NCBI GenBank assembly: GCA_016234445.1
Contig: JACRBT010000001.1
Span: 62,001 to 126,000, forward strand
Direction: 5' to 3'
Source of the DNA: Chloroflexota bacterium
GTDB taxonomy: Bacteria; Chloroflexota; Dehalococcoidia; Tepidiformales; Tepidiformaceae
DNA length: 64,000 nucleotides
Below, one piece after another: positions 41,994 through 51,963 of the stretch. Under the pieces are notes generated by a model. The model ran no database searches and was not told the DNA's origin. It saw only the letters and a list, made by a program, of their open reading frames with translations. Position 1 is the stretch's first letter; the number at the start of each line of letters is the position of its first letter. Both the position numbers and the translations under genes were made by a program.

Positions 41994-42948
41994 GCGCCTT
42001 CACCTCTCGATAGATCTCGTCTTCCGTGGGCACGATCCGGTCGACGAAGTGGCGGGCGGTGGCGATGGGGACGTCGGGGATCGCGAGCCGCCGCATCGGC
42101 TTGTCGAGGTACGGGAAGGCGTGCTCCATCAGCGTCGCCGCGATCTCGGCGCCAACGCCGAGGGTCCGGTAGCCCTCTTCGACGACGACGCAGGCGCCGG
42201 TCTTCTTGACCGACTCGATGATCGTCTCGCGGTCGAAGGGATTCAGGGTACGCGGGTCGATGACCTCGGCTTCGATGCCGTCAGCGGCGAGGCGGTCGGC
42301 GGCCGCGAGGACGCGCCGGAGCATGTTCTGCCATGCGACGATGGTGACGGCATCCCCCTCGCGACGCACGACGGCCTTGCCGAAGGGGACGACGTACTCC
42401 CCATCGGGGACCTCGCCGCGGGTGCCGTAGAGTGACTTGTGTTCGAAGAAGATCACGGGGTTGTCGAGCCGGATCGCCTGCTTGAGGAGGCCCTTGGCAT
42501 CGGCGGGAGTGGAGGGAACGGCGCAGAGCAAACCGGGCGAGTGCATGATGTAGGCTTCGGGGCAGGCCGAATGCTCGGGGCCGAAGCCCGCGCCCCCGGA
42601 TGGCGCCCTGACCACGAGCGGCAAGGTGTAGGCGCCGCCGTGCATGAAGCGCCACATGCCGGCCTTGAGGAAAACCTCATCGCCGGCCGTGAAGATGAAG
42701 TCCGCGAACTGGAGTTCGGCCACCGGCCGGAGGCCCATCATCGCGGCGCCGACGGCCGAACCGACGATGAGCGGCTCACTGATCGGGGTGTTGAAGACGC
42801 GGTCGCCTCCGTAGCGCTCGCGGAGGCCGCCGGTGGCGCCGAAGATGCCGATGGCCACGTCCTCGCCGTAGAGGATGACGCGGTCGTCGCGCTCCATCTC
42901 CTCGACGAGGGCCTGGTTGATGGCCTGTGAGTAGGTGATTACCGCCAC
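41983..42948 (-). CDS. pdhB: 2-Oxoacid dehydrogenase E1 beta subunit
   Basis: 321 residues, the transketolase-like beta subunit that with E1alpha forms the thiamine-dependent E1. It begins VITYSQAINQALVEEMERDDRV and carries GEDVAIGIFGATGGL near residue 26, the region near TPP. The C-terminal transketolase domain includes VVEEGYRTLGVGAEIA near 253. It resembles pyruvate, acetoin and branched-chain E1beta; the sequence alone does not fix the acid. It follows E1alpha by 25 nt and overlaps the E2 gene by 11 bp. Confidence 0.93.
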   Translation of the reverse strand: MAVITYSQAINQALVEEMERDDRVILYGEDVAIGIFGATGGLRERYGGDRVFNTPISEPLIVGSAVGAAMMGLRPVAELQFADFIFTAGDEVFLKAGMWRFMHGGAYTLPLVVRAPSGGAGFGPEHSACPEAYIMHSPGLLCAVPSTPADAKGLLKQAIRLDNPVIFFEHKSLYGTRGEVPDGEYVVPFGKAVVRREGDAVTIVAWQNMLRRVLAAADRLAADGIEAEVIDPRTLNPFDRETIIESVKKTGACVVVEEGYRTLGVGAEIAATLMEHAFPYLDKPMRRLAIPDVPIATARHFVDRIVPTEDEIYREVKALVG

Positions 42949-42973
42949 GGTGAGGCGCTCCCTTCTGGCGAGG

Positions 42974-43918
42974 TCAGGCGTAGAGGTCCTGGAGGGCGAG
43001 GGCGGGGTCGAGCAGCGGCGCCGCTGCCACGACGGCGACAGCGCGTTCGACTTCCGCCTGGGCTTCGGCGTCGATCGTCTCCAGGTCGGCCCTTTCCAGG
43101 ATGCCGGCTTCGATCAGCGCCTCGGCGAAGCCCGGCAATGGGTCCTTCTGGGCCGCGAGGTCCCGATCGGGCCGGTAGAGCTGAGGGTCGCCGATGTAGT
43201 GTCCGGCCAGCCGCACGACCTTCGCTTCGATGAGGGTCGGGCCGTCCCCGTTCCGGGCGCGGGCGACCGCCGTGGTCATGGCGTCGAAGACGGCGAAAGC
43301 GTCGTTGCCGTCCACCACCACCCCCGGGATGCCGTAGCCGTGGGCCCGCGAAGCGATGTCCGGGACCGACGTCGACTCCGATGTGGGCACCGACACCGCC
43401 CAGCCGTTGTTTTCGCAGAAGAAGATGGCGGGCAGCCGTTGGACGGCGGAGAAGTTGAGGGACTCATGGAAGGTGCCGCGGTTCGAGCCGCCGTCGCCGA
43501 AGAAGTGGGCGACGACCTGGCCCTTGCCGAAGCGCTTCAGGGCCATCGCCACCCCGGCGCAGACCACCAGCCCGCCGCCGAGGGTGCCGCTTTCGCCGAG
43601 GACGCCGTGGGGGACGTCGACGACGTGCATGACGCCGCCCTTCCCCCGGTTCGTCCCGCCTTCCTTGTTGGCGATGTCGGCGAGGATGGCGGTGAGGGGA
43701 GTGCCGCGGGCGATCATGTAGGCGACGCCGCGGTGGCTGTAGAGCACCTTGTCGTCGGGCCCGAGGGCGGCGAGCGCGGCCGTCTGGCAGACTTCGTGCC
43801 CGGCGCCGGGATGAAGCGTTGGCGGGATTTCGCCGGCCATGCCCATGTGGATGATGCGGTCTTCGAACTTGCGCGACAGGACCGCATAGCGATAGGCATC
43901 CCGCAGCAGCTGAGTCAT
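42974..43918 (-). CDS. pdhA: 2-Oxoacid (acetoin/pyruvate) dehydrogenase E1 alpha subunit
   Basis: 314 residues. The TPP-binding motif is visible as GDGGSNRGTFHESLNFSAV near residues 146-164, with the closing N of the motif in CENNGWAVS near 175. The segment VLYSHRGVAYMIARG near 60 and GTNRGKGGVMHVV near 90 are typical of the short acetoin-dehydrogenase-like E1alpha proteins. It decarboxylates a 2-oxoacid or acetoin and passes the acyl group to the lipoyl of E2. It is the first gene of the operon. The substrate (pyruvate, acetoin or branched) is uncertain. Confidence 0.92.
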   Translation of the reverse strand: MTQLLRDAYRYAVLSRKFEDRIIHMGMAGEIPPTLHPGAGHEVCQTAALAALGPDDKVLYSHRGVAYMIARGTPLTAILADIANKEGGTNRGKGGVMHVVDVPHGVLGESGTLGGGLVVCAGVAMALKRFGKGQVVAHFFGDGGSNRGTFHESLNFSAVQRLPAIFFCENNGWAVSVPTSESTSVPDIASRAHGYGIPGVVVDGNDAFAVFDAMTTAVARARNGDGPTLIEAKVVRLAGHYIGDPQLYRPDRDLAAQKDPLPGFAEALIEAGILERADLETIDAEAQAEVERAVAVVAAAPLLDPALALQDLYA

Positions 43919-43970
43919 AATCCCTCCTTCACCAAGAACCGTGGCGCTGACCCGGCCTCCAGTTCGCGCG

Positions 43971-44046
43971 GTTCGGGAAGCGCCGTTGGAGGTCGGGAAG
44001 GCCTTCGCGCGAAGCGGGCGTCGTGCGCCCGCCGGGATTCGAACCC
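43971..44046. repeat. Direct repeat copy A (degenerate tRNA 3' end plus flank)
   Basis: 76 bp matching 45230-45305 at 62 of 76 positions without gaps. The identity runs through the end of the tRNA T-arm into the tRNA's 3' flank and stops abruptly at 44046, inside the T-arm. This is the layout left when a tRNA 3' end is duplicated by integration, or by a local duplication. Confidence 0.7.
44021..44046 (-). pseudogene. Degenerate tRNA-Ile2 3' end
   Basis: On the minus strand this reads the T-loop TTCGAAT and T-stem followed by an acceptor half CGGGCGC, discriminator A and CGA instead of CCA. The 5' three quarters of a tRNA are absent: no complementary acceptor strand, D-arm or anticodon arm can be drawn upstream. 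It corresponds to the last 26 nt of the intact tRNA at 45280-45355. Confidence 0.65.
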
Positions 44047-44105
44047 GCCGCAGTTTAGCACCGATGGCCCGGGGGACGGGACGCGATGCTCGGCGACGGG
44101 CTGCA

Positions 44106-45086
44106 CTACAACGACTCGGGCGTCGAGGCGGTGTTCACAGACATCTGCGACACGTACACGGAAGACCTGACCAGCGTGAGGCGGAACGGCGGAGATGCTC
44201 TACCGTCCTCGTGGTTCCCCCAGCAGGCCGCGGTGCCGTTCGTCCTGACCCCGCAGGTGTGCTCGTCGCCCGCGCTCACGCTGATGAACTGGCCTAACGG
44301 CGGCGTCGCCTGACCGTCGTCGTTGTTCCCCCAACAGACGACGGTGCCGTCTGTCTTCACGCCGCAGGTGTGGGCGTCGCCCGCACTCACGCTGGTGAAC
44401 TCGCCCGCTGGCGGCCAAGTAATGTGGTGGTAGGGCCCCCAGCAGGAAACGCCGCCGTCCGCGCGCACGCCGCAAGAGTGATACCCGCCCGCGCTCACGT
44501 CGGTGAACTGACCCGGAGGGGGCGACGCCCGGCCGTCCACGTTGTACCCCCAGCAAGCGAGGGTGCCGTCCGTCTTCACCGCGCAGGCGTGAAGCCAGCC
44601 TGCGCTCACAGAGGTGAACAGCCCCGCTGGCGGCGACGCCTGCGCGTGCTGGTTTTCGCCCCAACAAGCGAGGTGTCCGTCAGTCCTCACGGCACAGGCG
44701 TAGCCCTCGCTCGCGCTCACACTCATGAACTCGCCTGCAGGCGCCCGAGTACCCAAGTTCTGCCCCCAGCAGGCCAGGGCCCCGTCACCTCTCACCCCGC
44801 AGGTGTACCCCACGTCACTATCCCACTCCGCGCCTCGCTTCGCTGCGCTCACGCTGATGAACTGGCCTTCAGGCGGCGTTGCCTGGCCCGAGTGGTTGTT
44901 CCCCCAGCAGGCCACCGTGCCGTCTGTTCTTAACCCGCAGCTGTGACTGAAACCCGCACTCACCGAAGTCATCCGCGTGGTCCTGCCGGAACCGCAGTTG
45001 ATGGAAACCACCACTACGAAGGCGGCGATGATTAGAGCGAAACCGGCTCGAGTTGTGCGGTGGTGGTGACGAGGCAGCGGATTCAC
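44106..45086 (-). CDS. RCC1-repeat beta-propeller protein, secreted/anchored
   Basis: 326 residues. A basic N-terminus and hydrophobic helix (AGFALIIAAFVVVVSINCGSG) give an anchor or signal; Cys after SIN is an imperfect lipobox. Seven tandem repeats of about 37-43 residues follow, each with the pattern SVSAG-HSCGV-TDGTVACWGNN-G-A-PP-GQF, so a seven-bladed RCC1-like propeller is likely. Each blade has one CxxCW-type Cys pair. The GTG at 45086 was chosen for GGAGG directly upstream; in-frame codons extend further without a ribosome site. It lies between two direct repeats derived from a tRNA end and has no functional neighbours, suggesting acquisition. Role unknown. Confidence 0.8.
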   Translation of the reverse strand: MNPLPRHHHRTTRAGFALIIAAFVVVVSINCGSGRTTRMTSVSAGFSHSCGLRTDGTVACWGNNHSGQATPPEGQFISVSAAKRGAEWDSDVGYTCGVRGDGALACWGQNLGTRAPAGEFMSVSASEGYACAVRTDGHLACWGENQHAQASPPAGLFTSVSAGWLHACAVKTDGTLACWGYNVDGRASPPPGQFTDVSAGGYHSCGVRADGGVSCWGPYHHITWPPAGEFTSVSAGDAHTCGVKTDGTVVCWGNNDDGQATPPLGQFISVSAGDEHTCGVRTNGTAACWGNHEDGRASPPFRLTLVRSSVYVSQMSVNTASTPESL

Positions 45087-45229
45087 GACGCCTCCGGCTG
45101 CGTGATGTATGTCATCACGGTCGCGGTTGGGGCAGGGCCGTCCAAGGGCCGGAAGGCGCAAGTTCGTTGGCCCTAAGACCCGTTGCAGCGACGGGAACCA
45201 ACCGCTGCGCACGAGCCGGTGTGGCTGCA

Positions 45230-45305
45230 ATTCGGCAGCGGCCGGTCGAGGTCGAGAGGGCCTTCGAGCGAAGCTGGAGTGGTGGGCCCGCCGGGATTCG
45301 AACCC
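45230..45305. repeat. Direct repeat copy B (tRNA-Ile2 3' end plus flank)
   Basis: The intact-side copy of the 76-bp repeat. Bases 45280-45305 are the 3' end of the tRNA gene and 45230-45279 its downstream flank. The partner copy is at 43971-44046, so 1,183 bp lie between the copies, essentially the RCC1 gene. Confidence 0.7.
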
Positions 45306-45355
45306 AGGACCAACCGGTTATGAGCCGGCCGCTCTCACCGCTGAGCTACGGGCCC
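45280..45355 (-). tRNA. tRNA-Ile2(CAT), CCA encoded
   Basis: 76 nt with perfect 7-bp acceptor GGGCCCG/CGGGCCC, D-arm GCTC/GAGC, anticodon loop CTCATAA (anticodon CAT), and T-arm CTGGG/CCCGG with TTCGAAT. The absence of the initiator C1-A72 mismatch excludes fMet. Similarity of the D and anticodon arms to the ileX type (AGCGG..AGAGC..CTCATAA..TTGGTC) favours the isoleucine tRNA that is modified at C34 to read ATA, although elongator Met remains possible. CCA is encoded. Confidence 0.93.
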
Positions 45356-45367
45356 CCGCGGGAGGCC

Positions 45368-45373
45368 AGTATA
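45368..45373 (-). promoter_or_regulatory. -10 box TATACT of tRNA-Ile2
   Basis: TATACT on the minus strand ends 12 nt before the tRNA 5' end. No good -35 is seen 17 bp upstream. Confidence 0.5.
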
Positions 45374-45380
45374 ACCAAAC

Positions 45381-45400
45381 GGCCGGGATTGCTCCCGGCC
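45381..45400 (-). terminator. Hairpin between zinc-ribbon gene and tRNA
   Basis: A perfect 7-bp stem GGCCGGG/CCCGGCC around a 6-nt loop, followed on the minus strand by GTTTGGTTAT. It could end transcripts of the zinc-ribbon gene before the tRNA promoter. Confidence 0.45.
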
Positions 45401-45510
45401 ATTTGCGTTTGAACTGTGGGCGGTTCTCAGGCCACCCGGGGGGATGACACCACCGGCGCCGCTCCCACGCGGTCGCGGTACGGATGGTGCGTGCCCTTGC
45501 CCTTCGAGAG

Positions 45511-45978
45511 CTACCAGCTGCGACCGCCGCGATCGCCGCGGTCACGGCCACCGCCGCCGCCGTAGCCACCGCGGTCACCGCCACGGCCGCCACCGCCGCC
45601 GCCATAGCCACCGCCGCCACGGCCGCCGCCGCCACCACCACCGTAGCCACCGCCGCCACCGCCGCCGTAGCCGCCACCACCACCGACAGAGCGGGGCTGG
45701 GGCTGGAAGCAGTCGCTGCAGTAGACGGGGCGGTCACCGCGGGGCTCGAAGGGCACCTTGGCGTCCTTGCCGCACGAAGCGCAGGTCACGCTGAAAAGCT
45801 CGCGCTGGGGCCGGCCAGCTCCGCCGCCACCGTCGGTCTTGCGGGCCCGGCGGCAGTTGGGGCACCGACGAGGTTCGTTCGTGAACCCCTTCGATGCATG
45901 GAATTCCTGCTCGCCCGCGGTGAACGTGAACGCCGCGCCGCAGTCCGAGCAAGTGATGGTTTTGTCGGTGAAAGGCAC
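45511..45978 (-). CDS. CxxC zinc-ribbon protein with Gly-rich tail
   Basis: 155 residues. Two zinc-ribbon-like units occupy the first 90 residues: TITCSDCGAAFTFTAGEQEF with RRCPNCRRAR, then VTCASCGKDAKVPF with VYCSDC. This is the layout of the CxxC-x17-KCxxC-type small proteins. The remainder is Gly-rich with GGYGGGG and RGG-type repeats, suggesting RNA or nucleic-acid binding. The GTG at 45978 has GGAGGT 6 nt upstream; an ATG 14 codons earlier is weaker. It is monocistronic between the tRNA and the aconitase region. Its function is not established. Confidence 0.8.
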   Translation of the reverse strand: MPFTDKTITCSDCGAAFTFTAGEQEFHASKGFTNEPRRCPNCRRARKTDGGGGAGRPQRELFSVTCASCGKDAKVPFEPRGDRPVYCSDCFQPQPRSVGGGGGYGGGGGGGYGGGGGGGRGGGGYGGGGGGRGGDRGGYGGGGGRDRGDRGGRSW

Positions 45979-46020
45979 CCGACGACCTCCAAACAGATTT
46001 TCCGGATTCCCTACGGTCAT

Positions 46021-46394
46021 CGAGCGCCAGGTGAAAGAAGCCTCTCCGTGAGGCCGATGGTTCGCGGGTACCATAAACACAATACCACCTTTTTCATGGC
46101 GCTGACCACCACAAATTCCGGCCCGGCTGCTATACTGACGCTGGTTCGTCCCACGAAACGCCTGCCCCGGGCCCAACGGTCCCCTCCCTCGGGGAAGTCG
46201 CGGGAGCACGGTTGAGACGAGTCCCGCCCGGCGAATGATCGCCCGGGAAAGGGCCCAAGTACCGCCACGGAATGTGGAAGGAGGCTTGGGAAGTGGGAAC
46301 CAGTCCGCCCTTCACCCCTGCATGACCCGCCCGTAGCGCCGCGGTGCGCCCGCGCGCGGCGCGTGGACCCTCCAGCGAAAGGATGGACCCCCTC
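46021..46394 (+). promoter_or_regulatory. Structured leader/promoter region before aconitase
   Basis: 374 bp without a credible gene. TATACT at 46131-46136 fits a -10. The 3' part can fold into successive helices: 46145-46157, 46180-46195, 46200-46227, a hairpin at 46230-46243, and CCCAAG (46254-46259) with CTTGGG (46285-46290) enclosing CCAC-GGAAT-GTGG (46265-46277). No cobalamin, SAM, TPP, glycine, RNase P or SRP core sequence was recognised. High GC makes such stems common by chance. Confidence 0.4.
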
Positions 46395-49076
46395 ATGCAT
46401 CCTGATACCTTCAAGAGCCGCTCGAACCTGACGGCCGCCGGGAAGACCTTCACCTACCATCGCCTCCGGGCGCTCACCGACCGCGGCGTCGGGCACGTCG
46501 ACCGGCTCCCGTTCTCCCTGAAAGTGCTGCTCGAAAACCTCCTCCGTTACGAAGACGGCCGGGCGGTGACCCGCGAGGACATCGCCGCGCTTGCCAGCTG
46601 GAAGCCCAACTCCGGCGAAGACCGCGAAATCGCCTTCACGCCCGCCCGCGTCCTCCTCCAGGACTTCACCGGCGTGCCCGTCGTCGTGGACCTCGCCTCG
46701 ATGCGCGAGGCGATCAAGGCGCTCGGCGGCGACCCCAACCAGATCAACCCCCTCCAGCCCGTGGACCTCGTCATCGACCACTCCGTCCAGGTCGACTATG
46801 CCGGGTCCGGCGATGCCTTCGCGCGCAACGTCGAAGTCGAATTCGAACGGAACAAGGAGCGCTATGCCTTCCTCCGCTGGGGACAGCAAGCGTTCGCGAA
46901 CTTCCGGGTGGTGCCGCCCGGGACGGGGATCGTCCACCAGGTGAACCTCGAGTACCTCGCCAGCGTCGTCTTCCGCAAGGACGAAGGCGGGGCGACGATC
47001 GCCTACCCCGACACCCTCGTCGGGACCGACTCCCACACGACGATGATCAACGGGCTTGGCGTGCTCGGTTGGGGTGTGGGCGGGATCGAAGCCGAGGCGG
47101 CGATGCTCGGGCAGCCGGTCTCGATGCTGATACCCGAAGTCGTCGGCTTCAAGCTCACGGGGAAGCTCCCCGAAGGCGCCACCGGCACGGACCTCGTGTT
47201 GCGCGTCACCCAGATGCTGCGGGCGAAGGGCGTGGTCGGGAAGTTCGTGGAGTTCTTCGGCACGGGCCTCTCGTCGCTGCCGCTGGCATCCCGGGCGACG
47301 ATCGCGAACATGGCGCCCGAATACGGTGCGACCATGGGCTACTTCCCGATCGACGACGAAACGCTCGCCTACATGCGGTTTACCGGGCGCGACGAAGACC
47401 TCGTCCAGCTTGTCGAGGCCTACAGCAAGGCCCAGGGTCTCTTCCGGACCGACTCGACGCCGGACCCGGTGTTCTCAGACGTGCTGGAACTCGACCTCTC
47501 CCAGGTGGAGCCGGCCATCGCGGGGCCGAAGCGCCCGCAGGACCGGATCAGCGTCAAGGACGCCAAAGCCGACTTCGCGAAGAACCTCGCGACGATGGTC
47601 GAGCCCGCGAAGCTTGGGGACACGGTGCCGGTAACGCTCGGCGGCGAGCAGGTCGCCCTCCACCACGGCTCGGTGGTGATCACCGCGATCACGAGCTGCA
47701 CCAACACCTCCAACCCGGAAGTGATGCTCGGCGCCGGGCTGCTGGCGAAGAAGGCCGTGGAAAAGGGCCTCAAGACGCCGCCCTGGGTGAAGGCGAGCCT
47801 GGCGCCGGGTTCACAGGTGGTGACCGAGTACCTCGACGCGGCCGGCGTGACCCCCTTCCTGGACGCGCTCGGCTTCAACCTCGTCGGCTACGGCTGCACG
47901 ACCTGCATCGGGAACTCGGGGCCTCTGGCGAGCGAGGTTACCGACGCGATCCACACGGGCGACCTGGTGGCGGCGGCCGTGCTTTCGGGCAACCGCAACT
48001 TCGAAGGCCGCGTGAACCCCGACACCCGGGCGAACTACCTCGCATCGCCGCCGTTGGTCGTCGCCTACGCGCTGGCCGGGCGGATGGACTGGGACCCCGC
48101 GAACGAACCCATCGGCCAGGGCAGCGCCGGCCCGGTCTACCTGCGCGACATCTGGCCATCGCAGACCGAGGTGGAGAACGCGGTCCGGACGAGCGTGCGG
48201 TCGGAGATGTTCCGGCGGCGCTACGCGGATGTGTTCAAGGGCACGGAAGCGTGGCGCCAGCTCGAGACGCCGCTGGGCGAACTCTACGAATGGGACACCT
48301 GGTCGGCGTACATCAAGAACCCGCCCTACTTCGACAACCTCCAGCCGGTGCCGCCACCCCTGCGTGACATCGCCAACGCACGGGTGCTCGGCGTCCTCGG
48401 CGACTCAATCACGACCGACCACATTTCCCCGGCCGGGAACATCAGCGCGAAGAGCTCGGCGGGAGTCTACCTGCGGGAGATCGGGGTCGCGCCCGAGGAC
48501 TTCAACCAGTACGGCGCGCGCCGCGGCCACGACGAGATCATGGCGCGGGGCACGTTCGCCAACATCCGGCTCCGGAACCTGCTCGTGCCGGGATCCGAAG
48601 GGAGCGTCTCGGTCCACCTCCCGGACGAAGACGAAGGGTCGTTCTACTACGTCGCCCAGCGCTACCGGGCCGACAGGGTGCCGGTGATCATCCTCGCAGG
48701 CAAGGAGTACGGCTCCGGTTCGTCGCGCGACTGGGCGGCGAAGGGGCCATACCTCCTGGGCGTCCGAGCCGTCATCGCCGAAAGCTACGAACGGATCCAC
48801 CGTTCGAACCTTGTCGGCATGGGCGTCCTCCCGTTGCAGTACGTCGCCGGCCAGGACCGGGAGTCGCTGGGCCTGACCGGCCGCGAGACCTACACGATCA
48901 CGGGAATCGCGACCGGCCTCGCCCCGAAGAAGACGCTGACCGTCACGGCGACCGACGACCAGGGCAAGCAAACGACGTTCGAAGCCGTCTGCCGGATCGA
49001 CACGCCGGTCGAGCTCGACTACTACAAGCACGGGGGGATTCTCCAATACGTCCTTCGCCAACTCGTGGCGAAGTAA
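46395..49076 (+). CDS. acnA: Aconitate hydratase, AcnA type
   Basis: 893 residues, the usual AcnA length. The three 4Fe-4S cysteines are visible: [16 protein letters not shown] near residue 435 and [14 protein letters not shown] near 500. SDHTTM-like and [13 protein letters not shown] segments ([15 protein letters not shown] near 675) and [12 protein letters not shown]-like [13 protein letters not shown] near 775 bind substrate. It isomerises citrate and isocitrate in the TCA cycle. The start at 46395 was chosen over 46344 (GTG) and 46383 because of AAAGGATGG at a normal distance. The isocitrate dehydrogenase gene follows on the same strand. Confidence 0.97.
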   Translation: MHPDTFKSRSNLTAAGKTFTYHRLRALTDRGVGHVDRLPFSLKVLLENLLRYEDGRAVTREDIAALASWKPNSGEDREIAFTPARVLLQDFTGVPVVVDLASMREAIKALGGDPNQINPLQPVDLVIDHSVQVDYAGSGDAFARNVEVEFERNKERYAFLRWGQQAFANFRVVPPGTGIVHQVNLEYLASVVFRKDEGGATIAYPDTLVGTDSHTTMINGLGVLGWGVGGIEAEAAMLGQPVSMLIPEVVGFKLTGKLPEGATGTDLVLRVTQMLRAKGVVGKFVEFFGTGLSSLPLASRATIANMAPEYGATMGYFPIDDETLAYMRFTGRDEDLVQLVEAYSKAQGLFRTDSTPDPVFSDVLELDLSQVEPAIAGPKRPQDRISVKDAKADFAKNLATMVEPAKLGDTVPVTLGGEQVALHHGSVVITAITSCTNTSNPEVMLGAGLLAKKAVEKGLKTPPWVKASLAPGSQVVTEYLDAAGVTPFLDALGFNLVGYGCTTCIGNSGPLASEVTDAIHTGDLVAAAVLSGNRNFEGRVNPDTRANYLASPPLVVAYALAGRMDWDPANEPIGQGSAGPVYLRDIWPSQTEVENAVRTSVRSEMFRRRYADVFKGTEAWRQLETPLGELYEWDTWSAYIKNPPYFDNLQPVPPPLRDIANARVLGVLGDSITTDHISPAGNISAKSSAGVYLREIGVAPEDFNQYGARRGHDEIMARGTFANIRLRNLLVPGSEGSVSVHLPDEDEGSFYYVAQRYRADRVPVIILAGKEYGSGSSRDWAAKGPYLLGVRAVIAESYERIHRSNLVGMGVLPLQYVAGQDRESLGLTGRETYTITGIATGLAPKKTLTVTATDDQGKQTTFEAVCRIDTPVELDYYKHGGILQYVLRQLVAK

Positions 49077-49090
49077 CCAATAACAGCCTC

Positions 49091-49107
49091 GCCCCCAAAC
49101 CGGGGGC
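49091..49107 (+). terminator. Hairpin after aconitase gene
   Basis: A 6-bp stem GCCCCC/GGGGGC with a 5-nt loop lies 14 nt after the stop. No T-run follows. It may partly terminate, leaving icd co-transcribed at a lower level. Confidence 0.35.
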
Positions 49108-49175
49108 CGGGCGACCAAAGACCACCAAACGGGGCGCCGCCGGATCGGGCGCAGAGAAAGGCACAGGCGAATCAG

Positions 49176-50390
49176 ATGGCAAAGATCAAAGTCGCGAACC
49201 CGGTCGTCGAGATGGACGGCGACGAGATGACCCGGATCATCTGGCAGTTCATCAAGGACAAGCTCATCCTCCCGTACCTCGACGTCCAGCTCGAGTACTA
49301 CGACCTCGGCATCGAAAACCGGGACGCGACCAACGACCAGGTGACGGTGGACTCCGCTCTCGCCACGAAGAAGCATGGCGTGGCCGTGAAGTGCGCCACC
49401 ATCACCCCGGACGAAGAGCGGGTGAAGGAATTCAACCTGAAGGAGATGTGGAAGTCCCCGAACGGGACCATCCGCAACATCCTCGGCGGCGTCGTCTTCC
49501 GCGAGCCCATCGTCTGCCGCAACATCCCCCGGCTCGTGCCCGGATGGACGAAGCCGATCGTCATCGGCCGCCACGCCCACGGCGACCAGTACCGTGCGAC
49601 CGACTTCCGCGTGCCCGGCGCCGGCACCGTGACGATCACGTTCACCCCCGCCGACGGGGGCGCCCCGGTCGTGCGGGAAGTCGCGAAGTTCAGCGGCGGC
49701 GGCATCGCCATGGGCATGTACAACTTCGACGACTCGATCCGCGACTTCGCCCGGGCGTCGATGACCTTTGCCCTCGACCGGGGCTGGCCGCTCTATCTCT
49801 CGACGAAAAACACGATCCTGAAGGCCTACGACGGGCGTTTCAAGGACATCTTCCAGGAGACCTTCGAGGCCGAATACGCGAAGGACTTCGCGGCGAAGGG
49901 CATCACCTACGAACACCGGCTGATCGACGACATGGTGGCGCAGGTGCTCAAGTGGGAGGGCGGCGTCGTCTGGGCCTGCAAGAACTACGACGGCGACGTG
50001 CAGTCCGACGTGGTCGCCCAGGGCTTCGGCTCGCTCGGCCTGATGAGCTCGGTGCTGCTCACCCCCGACGGCAAGACCATGGAGGCGGAGGCGGCGCACG
50101 GCACGGTCACCCGCCACTACCGCGCCCATCAGCGCGGCGAAAAGACCTCGACGAACCCGATCGCCTCAATCTTCGCCTGGACCCGGGGCCTCTCCCACCG
50201 GGCGAAGCTCGACAACAACGCCGAGCTGGCGCGCTTCGCAACCACCCTCGAACAGGTCTGCGTGGAAGCCGTCGAAGGCGGCGAGATGACGAAGGACCTC
50301 GCGATCCTGATCGCAAAGGACGCTCCCTGGCTGACGACAGAGGACTTCCTGGCCGCGCTCGACCGCCGCCTGCAGGCGAAGATGGGGTAG
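49176..50390 (+). CDS. icd: NADP-dependent isocitrate dehydrogenase (eukaryotic-type, homodimeric)
   Basis: 404 residues. It starts [20 protein letters not shown] and contains the substrate-binding [12 protein letters not shown] near residue 94, with Ser/Asn and Arg residues that bind isocitrate. NADP-binding DFRVPG and KSSGGFVWA-like counterparts are visible as [13 protein letters not shown] near 260 with metal Asp residues, and [13 protein letters not shown] near 308. The absence of an E. coli-like insert and the general layout match the type II, eukaryote-like enzyme rather than the E. coli Icd type. It follows aconitase, so two successive TCA steps are adjacent. Confidence 0.95.
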   Translation: MAKIKVANPVVEMDGDEMTRIIWQFIKDKLILPYLDVQLEYYDLGIENRDATNDQVTVDSALATKKHGVAVKCATITPDEERVKEFNLKEMWKSPNGTIRNILGGVVFREPIVCRNIPRLVPGWTKPIVIGRHAHGDQYRATDFRVPGAGTVTITFTPADGGAPVVREVAKFSGGGIAMGMYNFDDSIRDFARASMTFALDRGWPLYLSTKNTILKAYDGRFKDIFQETFEAEYAKDFAAKGITYEHRLIDDMVAQVLKWEGGVVWACKNYDGDVQSDVVAQGFGSLGLMSSVLLTPDGKTMEAEAAHGTVTRHYRAHQRGEKTSTNPIASIFAWTRGLSHRAKLDNNAELARFATTLEQVCVEAVEGGEMTKDLAILIAKDAPWLTTEDFLAALDRRLQAKMG

Positions 50391-50423
50391 GGCGCCCGCG
50401 GGCGCATGGTCTGGATCATGGAG

Positions 50424-50466
50424 GGAGCGCCCGGGCGGACATCCGGGCGCTCCGTTCGTGGTTTTT
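50424..50466 (+). terminator. Rho-independent terminator after icd
   Basis: An 11-bp perfect stem (50424-50434 with 50443-50453) and an 8-nt loop is followed by a short spacer and TTTTT. It separates icd from the convergent nitronate monooxygenase gene. Confidence 0.75.
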
Positions 50467-50485
50467 CGGCTACGAACCTCCCGCC

Positions 50486-51595
<1,110 letters not shown>

Positions 51596-51696
51596 TCACG
51601 ATACTCCCGGCGCCCGAATCCGCGCGACCTCCGCGCCGCGCGGGTCGTAAGCGATCCCTGGCCCGGCGACACCCCCGGCCGGCGATGATGACGTGG

Positions 51697-51702
51697 TATG
51701 AT
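51697..51702 (+). promoter_or_regulatory. -10 box TATGAT, apparent leaderless start of antitoxin
   Basis: TATGAT ends 6 nt before the ATG at 51709, with GACGCC between and no ribosome site. It supports that start codon for the antitoxin. Confidence 0.5.
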
Positions 51703-51708
51703 GACGCC

Positions 51709-51963
51709 ATGAGGACGATCGTTGAACTGCGGGACGACCAGTTAGCCGCGCTGGACCAGATCAGCGCCGAAGAGCAGGTGTCGCGCGCCGAGGCCGTCCG
51801 CCGGGCCGTTGACGTCTACCTGCGCGAACGCAAGCGCGACGTGCTCCGAAGGACGTTCGGCGCTTGGGGGCACAAGAAGCTGGACGGCCTGGAGTACACT
51901 CGCGCGATTCGCGAAGAATGGGATGAGCGTGAACGCGGTCTTCGACAGCGACGTCCTGATTGA
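51709..51963 (+). CDS. Ribbon-helix-helix antitoxin of VapBC
   Basis: 84 residues. The N-terminal RHH DNA-binding unit MRTIVELRDDQLAALDQISA, EEQVSRAEAVRRAVDVYL is followed by a charged C-terminal tail that would neutralise the toxin. The toxin gene overlaps by 41 bp. The start at 51709 lies 6 nt after TATGAT, implying a leaderless transcript; a longer in-frame start upstream has no ribosome site. It would repress its own promoter by family analogy. Confidence 0.82.
   Translation: MRTIVELRDDQLAALDQISAEEQVSRAEAVRRAVDVYLRERKRDVLRRTFGAWGHKKLDGLEYTRAIREEWDERERGLRQRRPD

Noticed and set aside
44021-44100. A second complete tRNA gene
   Set aside because: Only the T-arm and 3' acceptor half are present; the 5' acceptor strand, D-arm and anticodon arm cannot be drawn, and CCA is altered to CGA.
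45053-45447. Small plus-strand frames overlapping the tRNA region
   Set aside because: They read the antisense of the tRNA and of its T-arm copy, a known artefact; no credible protein.
45540-45690. Tandem repeat tract that could suggest a CRISPR array
   Set aside because: It is the coding sequence of GGYGGGG repeats; units are short, without unique spacers.
46141-46330. Known riboswitch, RNase P RNA or SRP RNA before acnA
   Set aside because: Helices are present but none of the conserved core sequences of these RNAs could be found.
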